Shown: piece after piece, positions 12,701 to 27,700 of the stretch
How the letters are laid out: each line of letters opens with the position of its first letter
Position numbering within the stretch: position 1 is the stretch's first letter
Assembly (NCBI GenBank): GCA_033032175.1
Contig: CM065304.1
Location: forward strand, 15,066,001-15,130,000
Source: Saturnia japonica
Taxonomy: Eukaryota > Arthropoda > Insecta > Lepidoptera > Saturniidae
DNA length: 64,000 bases
Direction: 5' to 3'
The notes under the pieces: generated by a model
Told to the model about the DNA's origin: nothing
What the model saw: only the letters and a program-made list of their open reading frames with translations
Databases searched by the model: none
Program-made: the position numbers and the translations under genes

Positions 12701-15700
12701 ATTATTATTTAATTTATATTTTTTATTGTTTTTAGAATTAATAATGTTCACTAGATTTACAGTCATATTTATTAATACTTGCTAATTTTAACAGATTTAT
12801 ATACATTCACTGATACTTACAATCAAAAAGTGAGGTTAACCTCAAATAAATATTAAAATCATGCTCATACGTGTTGAATTTATAAAACGAAATATATAAT
12901 CACTCTCACTTTTCTTGTAAATTCACTTAAATTTGAATAAGTCTTTTTATTTTATCACTTTCAAATTAATATATTGTTATTCTTATTTCAAACCAAACTT
13001 CAAAACTAATATATTGTTGTTATTATAATAATATATTACATTATATTCTTTACGTCACTATACTAAACTTTGATAAAAAAGCAACATGGCGCGTAACCGA
13101 AAAACGTGACGATTTGCTACAAAATTTCTCCCATACGTCGATAAAGAAGTTTCACTTCAAAAACTATTGAATTCTTAATATTTTTTGATGGAGATCAGAA
13201 TATGGTCTTTGTTTGTCTTCAGGAAATCATCACTGCCTAGTTGTCAAATGTCAAACAATGTTTGGTTTATCAACGTATGCACCATAGTCGAAATGCATAC
13301 GATGTGAATACTCCAGTGTTGTCAGGGTACTTGAATCAAAAGTTACATTTCGTTTCCTGCCAACATTTTTCCTAACAAAGCTATATATTGGTTGCTGTTT
13401 AACGATAGAAACCCTTGTTAGTATTGAGACATATTCGCCACTATTAACTGAAATTTGAAGGATATTTTGTAATAACTTCGTCGCTTGTGAGGTTAATAAT
13501 GAAAACTCAATACCCTCGGAAGTTACGAGAATTGCGTTAATTACAAAAATTACTTACCTCTCGAGGGTCAAAAGTTACGAAGAATGTAATTATTTGCTAA
13601 TGTCGGTATACACACTGCGGTATGACCACAAGCGCAGAGTATGATAATCCAGATACAATTAAGAGTTTTTTTTTAAAGAAGAGCTAAAGTCATTAAATAT
13701 TTATGAAGATGATGACGCAATCATAAAAATATTATCTGATGTTTTCAAAAACAGAAAAAAGCATAAAATATTAAAATTAATGTCTCATAATTCTGTATTG
13801 TAAATAAAACCCTTCCGTAAAAAAATCTCTAAATCGAAGTTTAAAAGATCTAAGCGTACATAGGGAAAGGAAGCGGGAAGCGACTTCATTTTATACTATG
13901 TATAGATTGTACACCCAATCCGCAATATTCCGCATACGTAATTCCGAGAAATAAATAAACAGGGAGAGCGATAATTAAACTCGGTACAAGTAGATGTTGG
14001 ACTTTTAACGCCGATTTTTCTTTACTCACAAGGCGTCATTATCACAAGCACTTTAGAGTACTTTTAACCGATTTCAACAAAAGACGGGAGGTTACTCAAT
14101 TCGAATGATTCTTTTTTGCTTATGGATGTTCGGCCATAACTTCTTTGTATAAGAACCGATTTGGATAGGGGATATCTCAAGGGTGGTCCCATTTTAATTT
14201 CATTTACATGACAAAGATAAACCTGGGAACTCTTCAAAATCATTGAAGTTGGTTTTCTTTTTCGTTAAAAATTGTTTCGTATAGTTTACTATTAACCGGT
14301 TGTAATACTATCTTCATAATGTTCGTAGGCGAAACAAGAATGTGATGGAACTAGCTGGTGGTGCTTTGTATATCCAGAGTCGATTATACATTACTCTAGC
14401 CCATCGTATTGTGCTCGATATCCCATGCCGCACAACGCATCTAAGAAGACTTATGTTCCGTACCTTACCATTGCTAAGGCTGGAGGTGAGTAAACTTTTA
14501 GTCTTGCAATCTTCTAGACTCGGGATTTCCATTAATTCTATTAATCCATAAATAGCTGCATTGAACCGTAGGTGCTAACTATGGGCTTCGTAAGACAGCT
14601 AAAGGTCGCTCAAAAAGAAATGGAAAAGGCTGTGCTTGGAGTTTCTTTGTGTGATTAAATTTTAAAAAATGATGGGATCCACACAAGAATCAATGTCAGC
14701 GAAATAGCTCTACGAATTGCTAAACTTGAGTGGCAGTGGGCGAGGCACATTGTTCGTAGAACGCACGACCGATGGGCCCGAACAATTCTCTAGTGTCGCC
14801 CTCGTACCATAAGATGAAGTGTAGGCAGATTTGTCATAACATGAGCTCTTGAATTGAGGAAGGTTGTGGGAATCCGCTAGATACAAGCACCGGCGAGCCT
14901 TTAGCATTAGATAGCAATGGACGTATTTCGTCGTGAGATGTCGATTTCATCATTATTGTTTTTGCAATTGGTCTGTGTTCCAATAATATTGTGTTATAGA
15001 TTCTGCATCTTTATAATCAATATTTGTATCATTATCGCTCTGCAAACCACAAATTCGATTACTTTTGTAATAACTTATAGAAGAGGGCGAAATGGATTGG
15101 TGTCAACCGGTAGCGGTGTCTCACGGAGAACAACTGGTTCAACTTCGCGGAGGTATTACCGTTAAGATGCGCATACGCATGCACCCCCACTCGTCTCTCA
15201 TTGAGCTTCAGGAGGTTGACCATGTTAGTACCATATTTTTTATATCTACTTCCACTTAAACCTGTTTTTCAGCTATGTCTATTTTTGTTGTGTATAGTTT
15301 TAATTATTTATAGAAATATTTATAGAACATTAAAAACACAATTGAGCCATAATCTTAATTTTCATTTTTAGCTTAAGTTTTCATGTTAAATTGGTAAAAA
15401 ATTGACTTTATGGCAATGTAAAATTCTAATTTCATAATTTAAAACAACAAATCTTGGCTTCTTATTGTGAACTAATAACTGTTTTGTCGTTGCAGGATGA
15501 TTTATCAGCAAGCGATATCCGAAGGCGACTTCACGGTGTTTTCTCCAATGATACTTCCATATCTTTCAGAGAAGACTTGAAAGTATGATATTTTGATCTG
15601 ATTTTAATTATTGATATAATAGCACAGAGTTTTAAAGTACTTGTGCCCGGTTTCTGAGGTTCTTAATTAACTGCTCATTAGCTATTGATTCCATAAAGAT

Positions 15701-18700
15701 ACTGTAGGTTAAACTACGTTTATCTCATCATGTGTTTCTGAATACATTTGTAACTGTTCGACAATTATCTATCCAGTAAGTAGTTCAATAAGCTGCCACT
15801 AGATGGAACCTTTAAGAGACTCAGTAAATGTGTGTATATTATTTTTTTACTTCTGAACAATATAAATCGTACTTAGTATAAATAAAACATAATTGTTTAC
15901 CTGTAATAATTGGAAATAAAATATATTAAAATGAATATGCGTGCCAAAGAAATTTCACTAAAAACTTTTTTCAATTTTACAGTAATAAAAACTACGATAA
16001 TTTTGTTGGTCTGTCAGTCGGATATATCGGGTGTCTATAGTGCCACAAACTTATCTTAACTTATCAGTAAAAATAAAGTTTGCAATAAAGTGGGTTAGTA
16101 AGTCGATGTAATAGAAACATTTTGTCCTAAACTTGAAAATAACTAAACCGGTTAAGTGTCGGAAAAATACGTGGACAAAAATATTTACATACAAACATAT
16201 GAACATATCCATAAAACTAAATATTTGTTTCGAAGCCCTATTAGACCAGTCTATTAAATATAGACCAGTTTCAATAATAATAATAATAATAATAATAATA
16301 CATAGGTACGTGTCAAATTCATAACCTCCTTGTTTGAAGTTCATTAAAGTGTGAAATTATGGGTACAAACTACCTATGTACCTGGACCTGACATTAAACA
16401 CCTGGCGATTTGAAAGAATGTAGATAAATGTTAATTAAATAAATAAAAAACAAAAACATATTCCCTGAAAATATTTATATCTTAACACGATAATTATGAT
16501 CATCTACATAAAATACATAAGCCACCGGAGTTATTTGATTCATTGGTCACTAATTTCGCTTTCACTGTCATGGCCAAATTAATGATAAAGGCTCACTAAG
16601 TATGCATCTCTACTTCTATACTCGTTTTCAAGTTTTTTAACGTAATTGCAATGCTTTTGCCATTTAGTCACTGTTATATTATTGAAGGCGTCTGCAATCA
16701 AAGAAGGGCATTTCATAATTTGAATGTTCTGATTAGCTACGTTTCGTTTCATCGAGCTCCAAATAATTTCGACTGCATTTAAGTCGCAATGGTATGGCAG
16801 TAATCTTAACACGCTATGTCCATTATTTTTCAACAGTTCGTCTATTTCGTATACAGGTTTTGGTTTATGTCTTTTCATGAGCTCGTAGAGTTGCGGTTTT
16901 GTAAACTGTTCATTAAATTCTATATTATTTTCCACCAGCCACTTTTGCATCTCGGCCTTTTTATGATTTGTATTAGGAGTTTTGCTTATACAAATGGAAT
17001 GATATAGGGCATTTTCCAATATAATCAGTTTTGGCTAATGTAAATTAGGCAGAAGTTTATATCGGTCACCCGTTTTTTGAAATTCGTACTATTCATTTCG
17101 TCTTGATAATCACCACTTTTTTTATATGATTGGAACACCAATAACGCATTTTTCACAAACCCCTGCTTATCCTCCCGCATAAGCAATTATCGATCTGTTT
17201 CCCTTGGAGACTGGGTTTAGCATACTATCGACTTCATCACTCTGCCAACAGCATCCAACTGTTTGAGATGCGTGAATATAGGTCTCGTCCAAAAATAAAA
17301 CCGGTTTTTGTTCACCTCGTTCATTCTCTTTAATTTTTTGAAAATAATTTACTCTCCATGCTGAAATATCATTTCGTTCTATTAGAATTTTCATGTTTGA
17401 TTTTGTTTTCTTGTAACGAAATCCAATTTTATAGAATATTTTCCGAAGAGTTTCTCGACCCCCCTTAAAATCAATGTCTTCTTGGAGACAATTTCATATC
17501 TTTGCTATTGTGGGAATTTCTTTGCGCATGGTGTAATATTCATGAATTGTTCTTCTTATGACACAGGGATCAAAATCATCCACTTCAATTTTACCTTTCC
17601 TTCCTTATCTTATTACCTGGCGTGCAAACTTTTGTTCCAGTTTCATCTGCCTGTTTATAACGTTCCTCGCATCACTTTTTAAAGCTTTCGGCATTTTTCA
17701 CTAGCTATAACCACGAAACGAAAAATAAACACACGGAGCAAATAACCAATGGCGGATATATCAGCGAATGGCAGGCAGATTTACATTTGAAAATGGCGTC
17801 GTTAGTTCCTCTTTAGACCACCGGGCCAGATAGGTTTGTGGCACTCTACTCATCTACTGTCTGTTTTTGTCAGATTAGACGTCAAACAACTATCGAATAG
17901 ATAAACGCTCCATTTTGGTTAGATAAGTTGAACCAAGTTTATCTTAAGTTTATTGTATAATAGTGTCTTCAGAAACGCAATTTGATGAGTAATAGCGCTA
18001 TTGAATAAATAAAGTACTGATAAAAGTACCTCAGAAATTGGGTATCAGACAGCTTACCTGCTCTATCATTGTCAAGTTATGTCCATGGTACTTGCGCGTC
18101 GACTTTTTTGAATAGCTTTTCATTACCTACTAAATCAGTCAATGTCGTTCAAAATCTTTAGAATCATGTGGTATCGAAAAACAAAATTGTGTTGCTAATT
18201 TCGAAAATGCGTCGCCATTTAGAACTTTTCAATTGATTTCTTTTAAAATAAATCTTCAAATACAAATTTTTTTACAGAATAAAAAAAGTAGTAATATTAA
18301 AAGGTACAAGATTATTACCGTGTATTTTTATTGTTGTGTAATTGTATAATGATATTATTTATTTATTATTTTGTAGAAAACCTCGACTGTCTGTAACTTG
18401 GAGCGTGCCGGTGCTGATACCCAGAGTAAGTAACGGATAAGTTATGAAAAATAATTATTTGATTTCTATTATGATTATAATGGTATTTGCAAACATACAT
18501 GACAAGAAGTAAGTATTTTCTTAAAGGGGTTTATGATTTCAGTGCTCGAAAATTCACGTTTGAATATCGACCCAGGAAGTATTCGATCTCCGGAGGCCTC
18601 GGAGATAACACTCATTCCATCGTTCCCACCTATTATCCCCCCAAGACAAGTTCCGTTTCCTCCCCTACCCGAAGTACCTGGCCCATCATATTACACCCCA

Positions 18701-21700
18701 TACGCTACATTAGCGAATGATCCCTACGCTTATACTTATAATACCCATATACCGGAATCTTCGACAGACTTATTATATGGGGAGCATGCATCGAGACAAA
18801 TAGATCCAGGTAAATTGTCGCGTTCCAATTATCTGCTTCCTTCTCTGGTAGTTAATTTATGACGGTTTATCACCTCACCGTGCCTCTAGGGCAAATAGAC
18901 ACAATAAAACTCATTAACTCTATTAATTTATAAATGTCTATTATTTTGTACATAAATATAAACATCCATGTAGCTTTGTTTGTAATTAAATAGAATATGT
19001 TAAAATAATTTGCAATTAATTTTCATTATGTACTTATTTTTATAATTTTTTTTTAATTTATTAATTTTATTTTTATTTGTGTTTTTTTCATACACAGAAG
19101 AAGAAGAAATAAAAATAAACAACCATATTCTCGAAGCTGTTTCTCCTGATCCGTCTTACGTTTTTTCTTCGGAAGTTGGTAACCAAGGTATTTTTGAACA
19201 GCACCCATCGGCTGTCAACACTTATTTAACTGTAAAAAGAATAACTTGAAAATTGTTTTCATCACACTATTTAAAGGTTTAAAATCACTCAATTTTTATA
19301 CTATTAACCTTAGAAAAGTAATATAATATTTGCTGTATCGACTGACACCGTGTACATTTTTCTCTCTCTTATTTTTTTAATAGAATGGGATGAAAATGCT
19401 GTGACCTCATCGCCTAGCGATCGGCTGCGATTAATTTTAGTCGGTGCTTCTATCGAGATGTCACCCGCTCTCGACATAGTACCTCTGGCAGCCGTGCATA
19501 TGGACCGTGTAGCAGTCGCAGTTATATCAGACTCGAAGGTAAGTGGATATAATATATAAACAGCGCGCGAGTTGCATGCAGTCGGGGCTTAGTGATCACG
19601 TTAATACTCAAGTTGCAACCCCGTGTTATATTACATAGTAATATAATAATTTAAGAGGGGTAAGGCACAGAGAAATTTTTTCGGAGATTTTATAGTAACA
19701 CGACAAATTGACGGTACTGACTCTGATGATAAGCCCAGTACAATCCTAACACAACGGTGACCACCGAGAGATCTGTCATGCCGAAACGCGACACGCAAAA
19801 GCGAGTCAATATAACGGACTTTTCAACACATGCGTGGTGGTCGCGACTTAGTCGGGCAAAACAACCCTAGCACCCCGCTATCACCATTATCTCGTTCATT
19901 ACTCAGCAGGGTGCACCACGTGCAGGTGAGGTTGTCTTGGGCGTCTCGGTTCTATAGATATAATTCGATACCCCTTACACCCCAAAAGTACTATTAGTAG
20001 CCTCTACTTGGGGCAGTGCGACTGGTGGAATATGTCCACTGTACAGAAGATGGCAGCCAAATAACCCTGTGTTGTGTTCCTGCAATGAGTAGAGTTTCCT
20101 GAGCTCCTTGGGGAAAGGGTGTTCAAGGCCGGCAATGCGCTAATGATACCTATGTCAGTATTAGAAGCGTCCATAGGCTACGGTAGCTGCTTACCTTCAG
20201 ACAGGCCGTGCGTAAGCTTGTTTACCACTTTAGTAGTATTATAAAATTGAAATTTCCTTGTAAAAGATATAGTCTGTTCACATGTTATTATTATTATTAA
20301 AATAGAAAACGAAAGCAGTGGTCTCCGTGGCTCATGTTCAAGTGGATAACAGGCAGTATATCATGGGTCTGTACGACTTCGCTGTATTAGCGAGTACGGG
20401 CAGCTCGTCATCAGTACGTGATCATTGGCCACCGATCTGGACCATGTTCCAAGAGTACAAAGTCTACGCTATAAAGCAATCTGAGGCTAGGCTGCTGCTC
20501 TCTGTACAATATGATAAATGGTGTGTCCTCAACAATAACTATAGAGGTAATTTATTAATAATTGTGAAATTTAACAAATGCACGTTAGTCAGTAAGCCTT
20601 CCCACCATCTATATTTTTTAATAGCTTTATGTTATATTTTGATAAATCAAAATAAACTCTTTTTAATAAGCAGTTATTTAGCCGATCAATTATTCTATCA
20701 ATTTTTTTTTAATATGCAATATAATAAATTAAATATATATAAAGGATTCACATTGTCTTGTTAACCATCAAGATGTTTATTTGATTTCAAAAATATAAGC
20801 TTCATTATATATTATTTAATTAAATTTTCCAACAATCATTAACATTTAGACGCAGCGCCGATTATTACCGTTATGGTGAAACTTCGTACTAGTAGAGAAA
20901 TTACGGTCAAATCTATATCTAAAGTGGACGGGATTTTCTCAGTATTCCATTGCTTAGTAAGAGCCATTCGTTCACAAGAAACTGAGGAATACCGTCAAGT
21001 GTGACTTTCTGCTTAACGATATACTAAGAAAAAGTTTACGCACCCTAGAAACCTCTAGTGAACGACATAGTAGGTTAAATTCACAGCGTAGACGGATGGT
21101 AGAATATCGATCGATCGAATGTAGTAAAAACCGTGTGGAACAGCTGATTGCTAATCGTTGAGTATCACGCTGTGTCTCAGGAATTCGAAACGTACACAAA
21201 GCACGGAACATAGTTAAATTCAGTAAACCTACATATCTTTTTTGTCGCTGTTTTTCCTACACAAAATTCCACGCTGATGATGGCACAAGCACAGCTAGTG
21301 ATGTATAAAATTATAAGGACTTAATAAAAAATTACTAGATGTTATAAAAAAAGAAATGATATAGCATTCATTTAAAAATATTTATTTATTTATGGATTAT
21401 TACAATTTAATCACTTTAAAACGTATTTATGGCTGTTATTGTTAAAATGTAACATAGTTATCTCTCTAACTTTTAAACCAGTTATAATACTATTTTATTT
21501 ATTTTATCACAAATAATGTCGAATTAAACATTCTTAGAATAAAACCACACGCATAAATTTCATATCAGTAACAACCCCGCTATAATTTCACTCTATTTAG
21601 TAGGTATATATAGTATTTTTTCTTTAAAGAAAATTAACGAAGGTCTATATCAGCAGTTCTTAACCTTTTCAATCTTATTAACACTATGACTTATTAAGAA

Positions 21701-24700
21701 AATTCATTTTACCCCTTAAAATTTATATCATAGAGAAAACAACACATGAAAATACAGTCTTAATTAATCATTACAAATTGCACAAAAATAATAGGTGCCT
21801 GTCTATGAAATTACCGTTTTATTTTATTTTTTTATAAAAAGTATGAAATTGACTTTTTAATAATTATTTTTGTAATGAAAAGTATGTCTTTAACTAGTCG
21901 AAGTATTGACTATTATTGTCAATGCACTTTTCCCATTTTAATGGAAAGTTTCATGAAGACGGGAATCTACGAACTCTGTAAAGGCGTTTTTCACCGCCTC
22001 ATTGGATTTGCAAATTTCTCTTGTAAAAAACTTTATTACCCCTGCAGGATAGAGATTTTTACTGCCGAGAGGTTAATCACCCGCAGCGTCTTAATGCTAT
22101 TTTGTGTTTATTAACAGAATTAACTGAGGTATCACTACACGCCGGTCCAATATCTTTGTACATCGAGGACGCTTACGTGAAAGCCCTAACAGAACTCTAT
22201 AAAATGGCATACCCTCAATACCCTGCGTCTGATGAAGAACTTGCGTTAGCTGAAGAGTGGTCGTTGATGAATCCATTGCGCCTGCGCAGCCTCCATATAG
22301 ATCCGCTGAATTTAACCTTAACTTTACATACTGCTGTAAGTATGACGATGTCAAAATGTATGTATGCATGTATGTCAGACTAACTATATAGCTTAAGCAA
22401 TAATATTTCTTATCATTCACCTTTTTCCTGGCTTAACAATTTATTGGTAGTCACGTTAACTGAATACAACCACAAAGGGATCGGATTCGATTGATATTTT
22501 TTAATGACCGATACGGTAACATGTCTGGTGAAATACACACCTAGCTAGCAAGAAGTAAAATATTATACCATGTAACTGGTATACTCATAGATGTAGTATA
22601 ATAACCACATCTATGGGTGTACTACACAGTGGATACACAAATGTGTAAAAATATTTATAGCATGAGCATGCTTATATTTTAAAATTTCGAATTAAGGCTA
22701 CATAACCATTACTTATAGAACCATGAAATATGATATTGTATTTATAACTTTGTTAACAGGTCCGCCTGTACATTGCTTTGGATCAGAGTCCACTTCGTCT
22801 AAGCGCTTTTAAGATGCAAGAAATTATCACTACGCCGGAGAGTTTGACGCACATGCTAACCGTGCACTACCTCTCGGCGGCCATACTCGGCGCTGGTAAT
22901 CACTTTTTGTTGTTTTATCCATCCATACTAATATTATAAATGCAAAAGTAACTGTGTCTGTCTGTTACATATCCACACCTAAACCGCTGAACAAATTTTG
23001 GTACGGATTTCTGTTTACTCCTCTAAAATACATTAATGCAAATGAGTAAAATTAAATTATCTATCTTTAATTTCAAAATAAAGGTTTTTCCTTAAGCTCA
23101 TATAGTTATATGCATGATACCAAAGTATAAACTCGCTTAATCTCTGAAACGGCTAAACATATTTTAATCAGACTTTCGTTAGCAGTTAGGTAAAGGACTT
23201 TCAAATAGAAATCTATGCTACACATCAATACGCTTTTCAAATTGAACTAAGCAGTTATGATAAAAATTACTATAAAAAAGTAAAAAGAAAAAGCCCTTTT
23301 TATTTCAATTAAAGCACATAGTTTGAACTTGAACGTAGTTGCAGGCACCAGATAATCGATAATAATTAACTTAGCAGTAATTCTGTTAGTAACAGTAAGA
23401 TGAAACAATGTTAAGGTTGGGTAGTCGGCGGGCTGGAACTGCTAGGAGCACCCGGGGCTCTTGCTGCGCGCGTTAGCAACGCTACTGGCGGCATCCGGGG
23501 TGTCGCTTCAGCGACAGCCGCTGCTTTGGTGCGCTCGGTCAGCTGCTGGGCTGGTTCTTTGGCGAGAAACCTCGATCTCCTTGCTGGTGATGAAGAACAC
23601 GCCAGACGAGCCGCTGCGGCAAGGAGACGACCTCCGGAGAGCTTTGGCGCTGGTTTAATGACTGGAATTACTAACTTCGCTATAAATATACTTGGTAGGC
23701 GGATTTTCGTTTGCAAATTTAGTAAAATTGTAATTGTTTTGTTGTAATAATTCTTGGAGAATTATTTATCTGAACTTCTAAAAGCTTTGCAATAACATCG
23801 ATAACATTGTTTTTTACAGGTGCTGTGGGTGGGTTAGCACATCATTCATTGGTGGGTGTAGCTGTGGGTGAGTCTGAAAACAGTGCAACTGCCTTACGTC
23901 GGGGTCTGATCGGAGCCCTGACCAAGCCACTGAGTGCAACAGCAGACCTGGTCGCCTTCGCAGGGCACGGGCTTTTGAGGCAAACTGGATGGGATAATAA
24001 TCCGGAGGTAACAGATGGCATACCTAATGAAAATATATTCAACTGACTCTTAGGAGGCGCCATCTATTAATAATCTGTTTAACTAAAAGCACAGCTGCTA
24101 ATTAGAGTGTTTACATTTTATGACGTGCGAAATATTAGCACAGATTAACCTATTGTTAAAGAAAATAAAAGATAAAATTGTAATCGTAGTTTAATCTTTT
24201 TTTTGAACTGAGTAACCACTATCATATTCAAACAAATGACAAATATATTTTTAACAGCACAGGTGTATAATATGTAATTTTTTCCTACAGTGTCGTGTAA
24301 TACCTTGGTCTCGCGAGTCTAGCTCCTCACCTGGTTGGCGTCGAGACAGTGTGCGCTGGGCGTTCCGTCTCGCGGAACTCGCACCCATCGTCGGCTTCGA
24401 AGTACTTCTAGACAATGCTCCATTACAACTACTAATTACCCACAAGGTATTATGATCTGTAAATATTTCTTCATCTTTAACATCTTTGCTTTGCATGATT
24501 CGATGTGATTGAGATGAAAAGAGTATTTTGATTAAAAAATAAAGTGTATTTAAAGGTACTTTGTTCGTTGTAAGAAAGATTACATGAAGTATTCATAGAA
24601 CGTAAATTGTCACGGCATGCAAATTTTCACATAAATTGAAAGCAAGCATTTTGACTATCAATTATGTTTGTAGAAAAATAATGATACTGATAAAAGTTAT

Positions 24701-27700
24701 ATAACATTTTGCACAATAAAATCCTAAATAACTTGCTCTATACAATGATTTTTGAGAATTTTCTCACTACGTGCTGCGTTGCACTATATGGTTCTTAAAA
24801 TTTGAATAGAAACAAGACAATTTTAACAAAAAAATAAAACGAACTTCAATGATTTTTAGAAGTTCCCTGGTGTATCTTCGAAGTGGAAGGTGAATGAAAT
24901 TAATATGGGACCACCCTTGAGGTATCTCCTTTCCAACGAAAAAAGGAACATCGAAATCGGTACATAAACAAAGAAAATATGGCTGACCCTAAAAAAAAAC
25001 TTTCGAATTGATAACCTTCTTTGTTTGAAGTTGGTTAAAAAAATCAATAACCCGAATGAATCGAATCCTTTTGTACATTTAATTCATTAGTTTTGTTTTT
25101 TTTTGGAATAGCGTTTATGTATTCGTATTGTCTACATTTTTACTGCAGCAACAAGGAATTAAGTATATCGACTGAACGAATGAACACCGGCGTCTTGTTG
25201 TTTGGCGTCAGGCACGTAGTATGTCAAGTATTTCGGATTGCGATCTCGATTGTTGTTATAGCTTGATTTTGTTATTTAATGGACCCCTCTTTTTCTTACC
25301 CTTCAATTGTTTTACAGCATAAGTAATCGATAATTATCGATCATAGCTAAAAAAATAATCGATTATCCTAAAACCAACTTCTGATTTCAGTTATGCCACA
25401 AATCTAAACTAAATATTAGACATCTATCATGCAACCTTTCTTATGATGAACATAGTATAGTGTAGACGTTTCCTCAGTCCTTTTAATTTTTCTTATAAGA
25501 AGAGTTTGTCCGATATTTGATGTACGTATCATTTATTTTTAAAGTAATGACATGTATTTTACCCATACACATAATGTTTACAGTTTGTCATCATTGCGGA
25601 CATGGATACTGAACGCATTATGGAAATGATTGATTTTCGCCACTGTAGACTCGCACCTTATCAAGGACCTATTATTCAGGTATTCTATAATACATACCTT
25701 ATTTTTTTTTTTTAATAATAGCTCGGCACATTGAAGGTACTGTCTCTGATGGCAAGCACAGCACAGTCCAAACAACGGCGACTGCCAAGAGATCTAAATC
25801 CATCGGCGGTGGCCGCTGTTATGCAGGCCTGCATAAATAAATATCTGTTCAGGTTCCACAGCTTCAAGGTACGACAAAGATAAGTTATAGAGAACTTTTT
25901 AGTTTGTGCCGAGATGGAGGTTACCGTAAAACTGTGACTCCGAAGCCCAGCGCGTGTGTTTCTGTTATGGAAGGGGGAGGAGGGTATTAGATTGAATAGC
26001 TCTTCAGAACGCTGACCACGATACAGACGATAGAACACGCTCAGCGAGACGATGTTTCTGTGCAGTTGAAGCGGCTAGATGTATTTGGTAATGTCTACAT
26101 CATTTATTATGCGAACAGTCCGTCTCTGCAACCTGTCCAGAGCATCGAGGAGGTATTCTGCGAATCCATCCCAGAGATGCGAACAGTATTCCATACACGG
26201 TCGAACTTGTGCCTTGTAAAGAAGATAGGTGCAGCTGACCGAGCGTGAAAACCCGTCACACCCTGGTCAGGATTCCAAGTCTCTGAGATGTAATAGAGAT
26301 GACACTGTTGCACATTAGCCTACCTTCAAATCTGACGCAAGACACCAGAGAAGTAGGACAGGCGGTAAAGGCGCGTCAACACTGGAGCCAACTCGACTGC
26401 TCATTTTTTGAGTACCACCGCTGGGATACCGTCTGGACCACAGGACTTCCAAACATCGAGCGATCGCAATTCCCTAAGCACGCCACACTGCCTGAATCGT
26501 AACTCAGACATCGTGACACCGCAGCTTGGAATTATAGGCATTTGTGCGTTGCGATCATCGAGCCGGAAATTTGTCGCAAAGAGATTAGCCAGTAATGTCG
26601 CTTCTCTTGCAGCTCATGAGCCAGTGATCCATCAGAATACCTTAGCGGGGGTAACGCTGGAAGACAGAAATCAGCTTGTACGACTTTGGCCAGGCTCCAG
26701 TAAACTCGACTGTTAGCCGGTTGCTCCATGAGATTTTGGCCTATTCGTGCAATTCGCTGGGCATCCGCTCTAATGTAAACCTTCCTACATAACTTGGTGG
26801 CAGAATTGTATGCTGTTTTAAGGGAGTTGATATTAGGAACGTTGTTTGCATGGCCCCTAGCCCAATCAATGATAAGTGGCTTGCTTCTTAGTCACAGCAT
26901 CCGCGTATTCGCGATTCAATCAAGAGTGTCATATTCATACTACAGACGATATCGGAAGAAGAAATATTTTATTCCATAACAGTTCCAATCTCGTCTGCAA
27001 TCGCCTATACTATCGCTGAAGGATCCCATCAAAGCAGCTCTGCCGCCAAGGGACGGATGTAAAATAATCCTTCATTCCGTCGTAATCTGCTGACGAGTAG
27101 TGCCAAACTGTACGCCTAATCCTTACACAGGCAGGTCTCCTTAGTGGAGATTGCGGTGAAGATGTCACAATCAAGCAGTAGTCAGATGTGCCCAAAAGCA
27201 CATCAACTGAAACAACATACCCAGGTGTATGGTTCGTCAACAGAAGGTCCAGCAAAAAAGGCGCATGACCATGAACATCGGGAATCCGTGAGGATTGGGT
27301 TATCAGTTGAGTCAGGTCTTGAGTTAAAGCGAATGCATGGGCAGTTTGTCCTGCATGGTCTGTCTTGGAGGAGCCCAACCACGAATCGTGGTGTGCGTTA
27401 AAATCCCCCAAGGCTACCAATTCCGCAGTAGGAAACTGCTCCAGTCCGTCATCTGTCGCCCTACTCAAGTACTCAAACAGCCGAGAAGTCTCATCATCCT
27501 CGTTATGAGATCTCTAGAGAGGCACACGTAGATTCAGCTTTGAGTGCCAAGGTCCAGGTGCACCCATAGGACGGAGAGGGAAGGGTCCTTCTTACAACGC
27601 AAACGGCGACAATACACGTCTAACAGTACATTACCGGTTTTCGCTTGAAAACAGATAGCCGGGGTATTGTAAGTAGGACGTATCGGCCGGACGGCGACTC

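Larger units (their letters stand above)
16037..17847 (-). mobile_element. Tc1/IS630-type DNA transposon, decayed
   Basis: Terminal inverted repeats: AGTGCCACAAACTTATCT (16039-16056) and AGATAGGTTTGTGGCACT (17828-17845), 17 of 18 matching, each with a TA dinucleotide just outside, as expected for TA target sites. The interior carries a transposase in pieces: 17167-17394 with the first catalytic Asp (PVLFLDETYIHASQTVGCCW) and 16579-17019 with the rest. The element sits inside the 2.8-kb intron between Vps13B exons 12 and 13. Confidence 0.8.
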
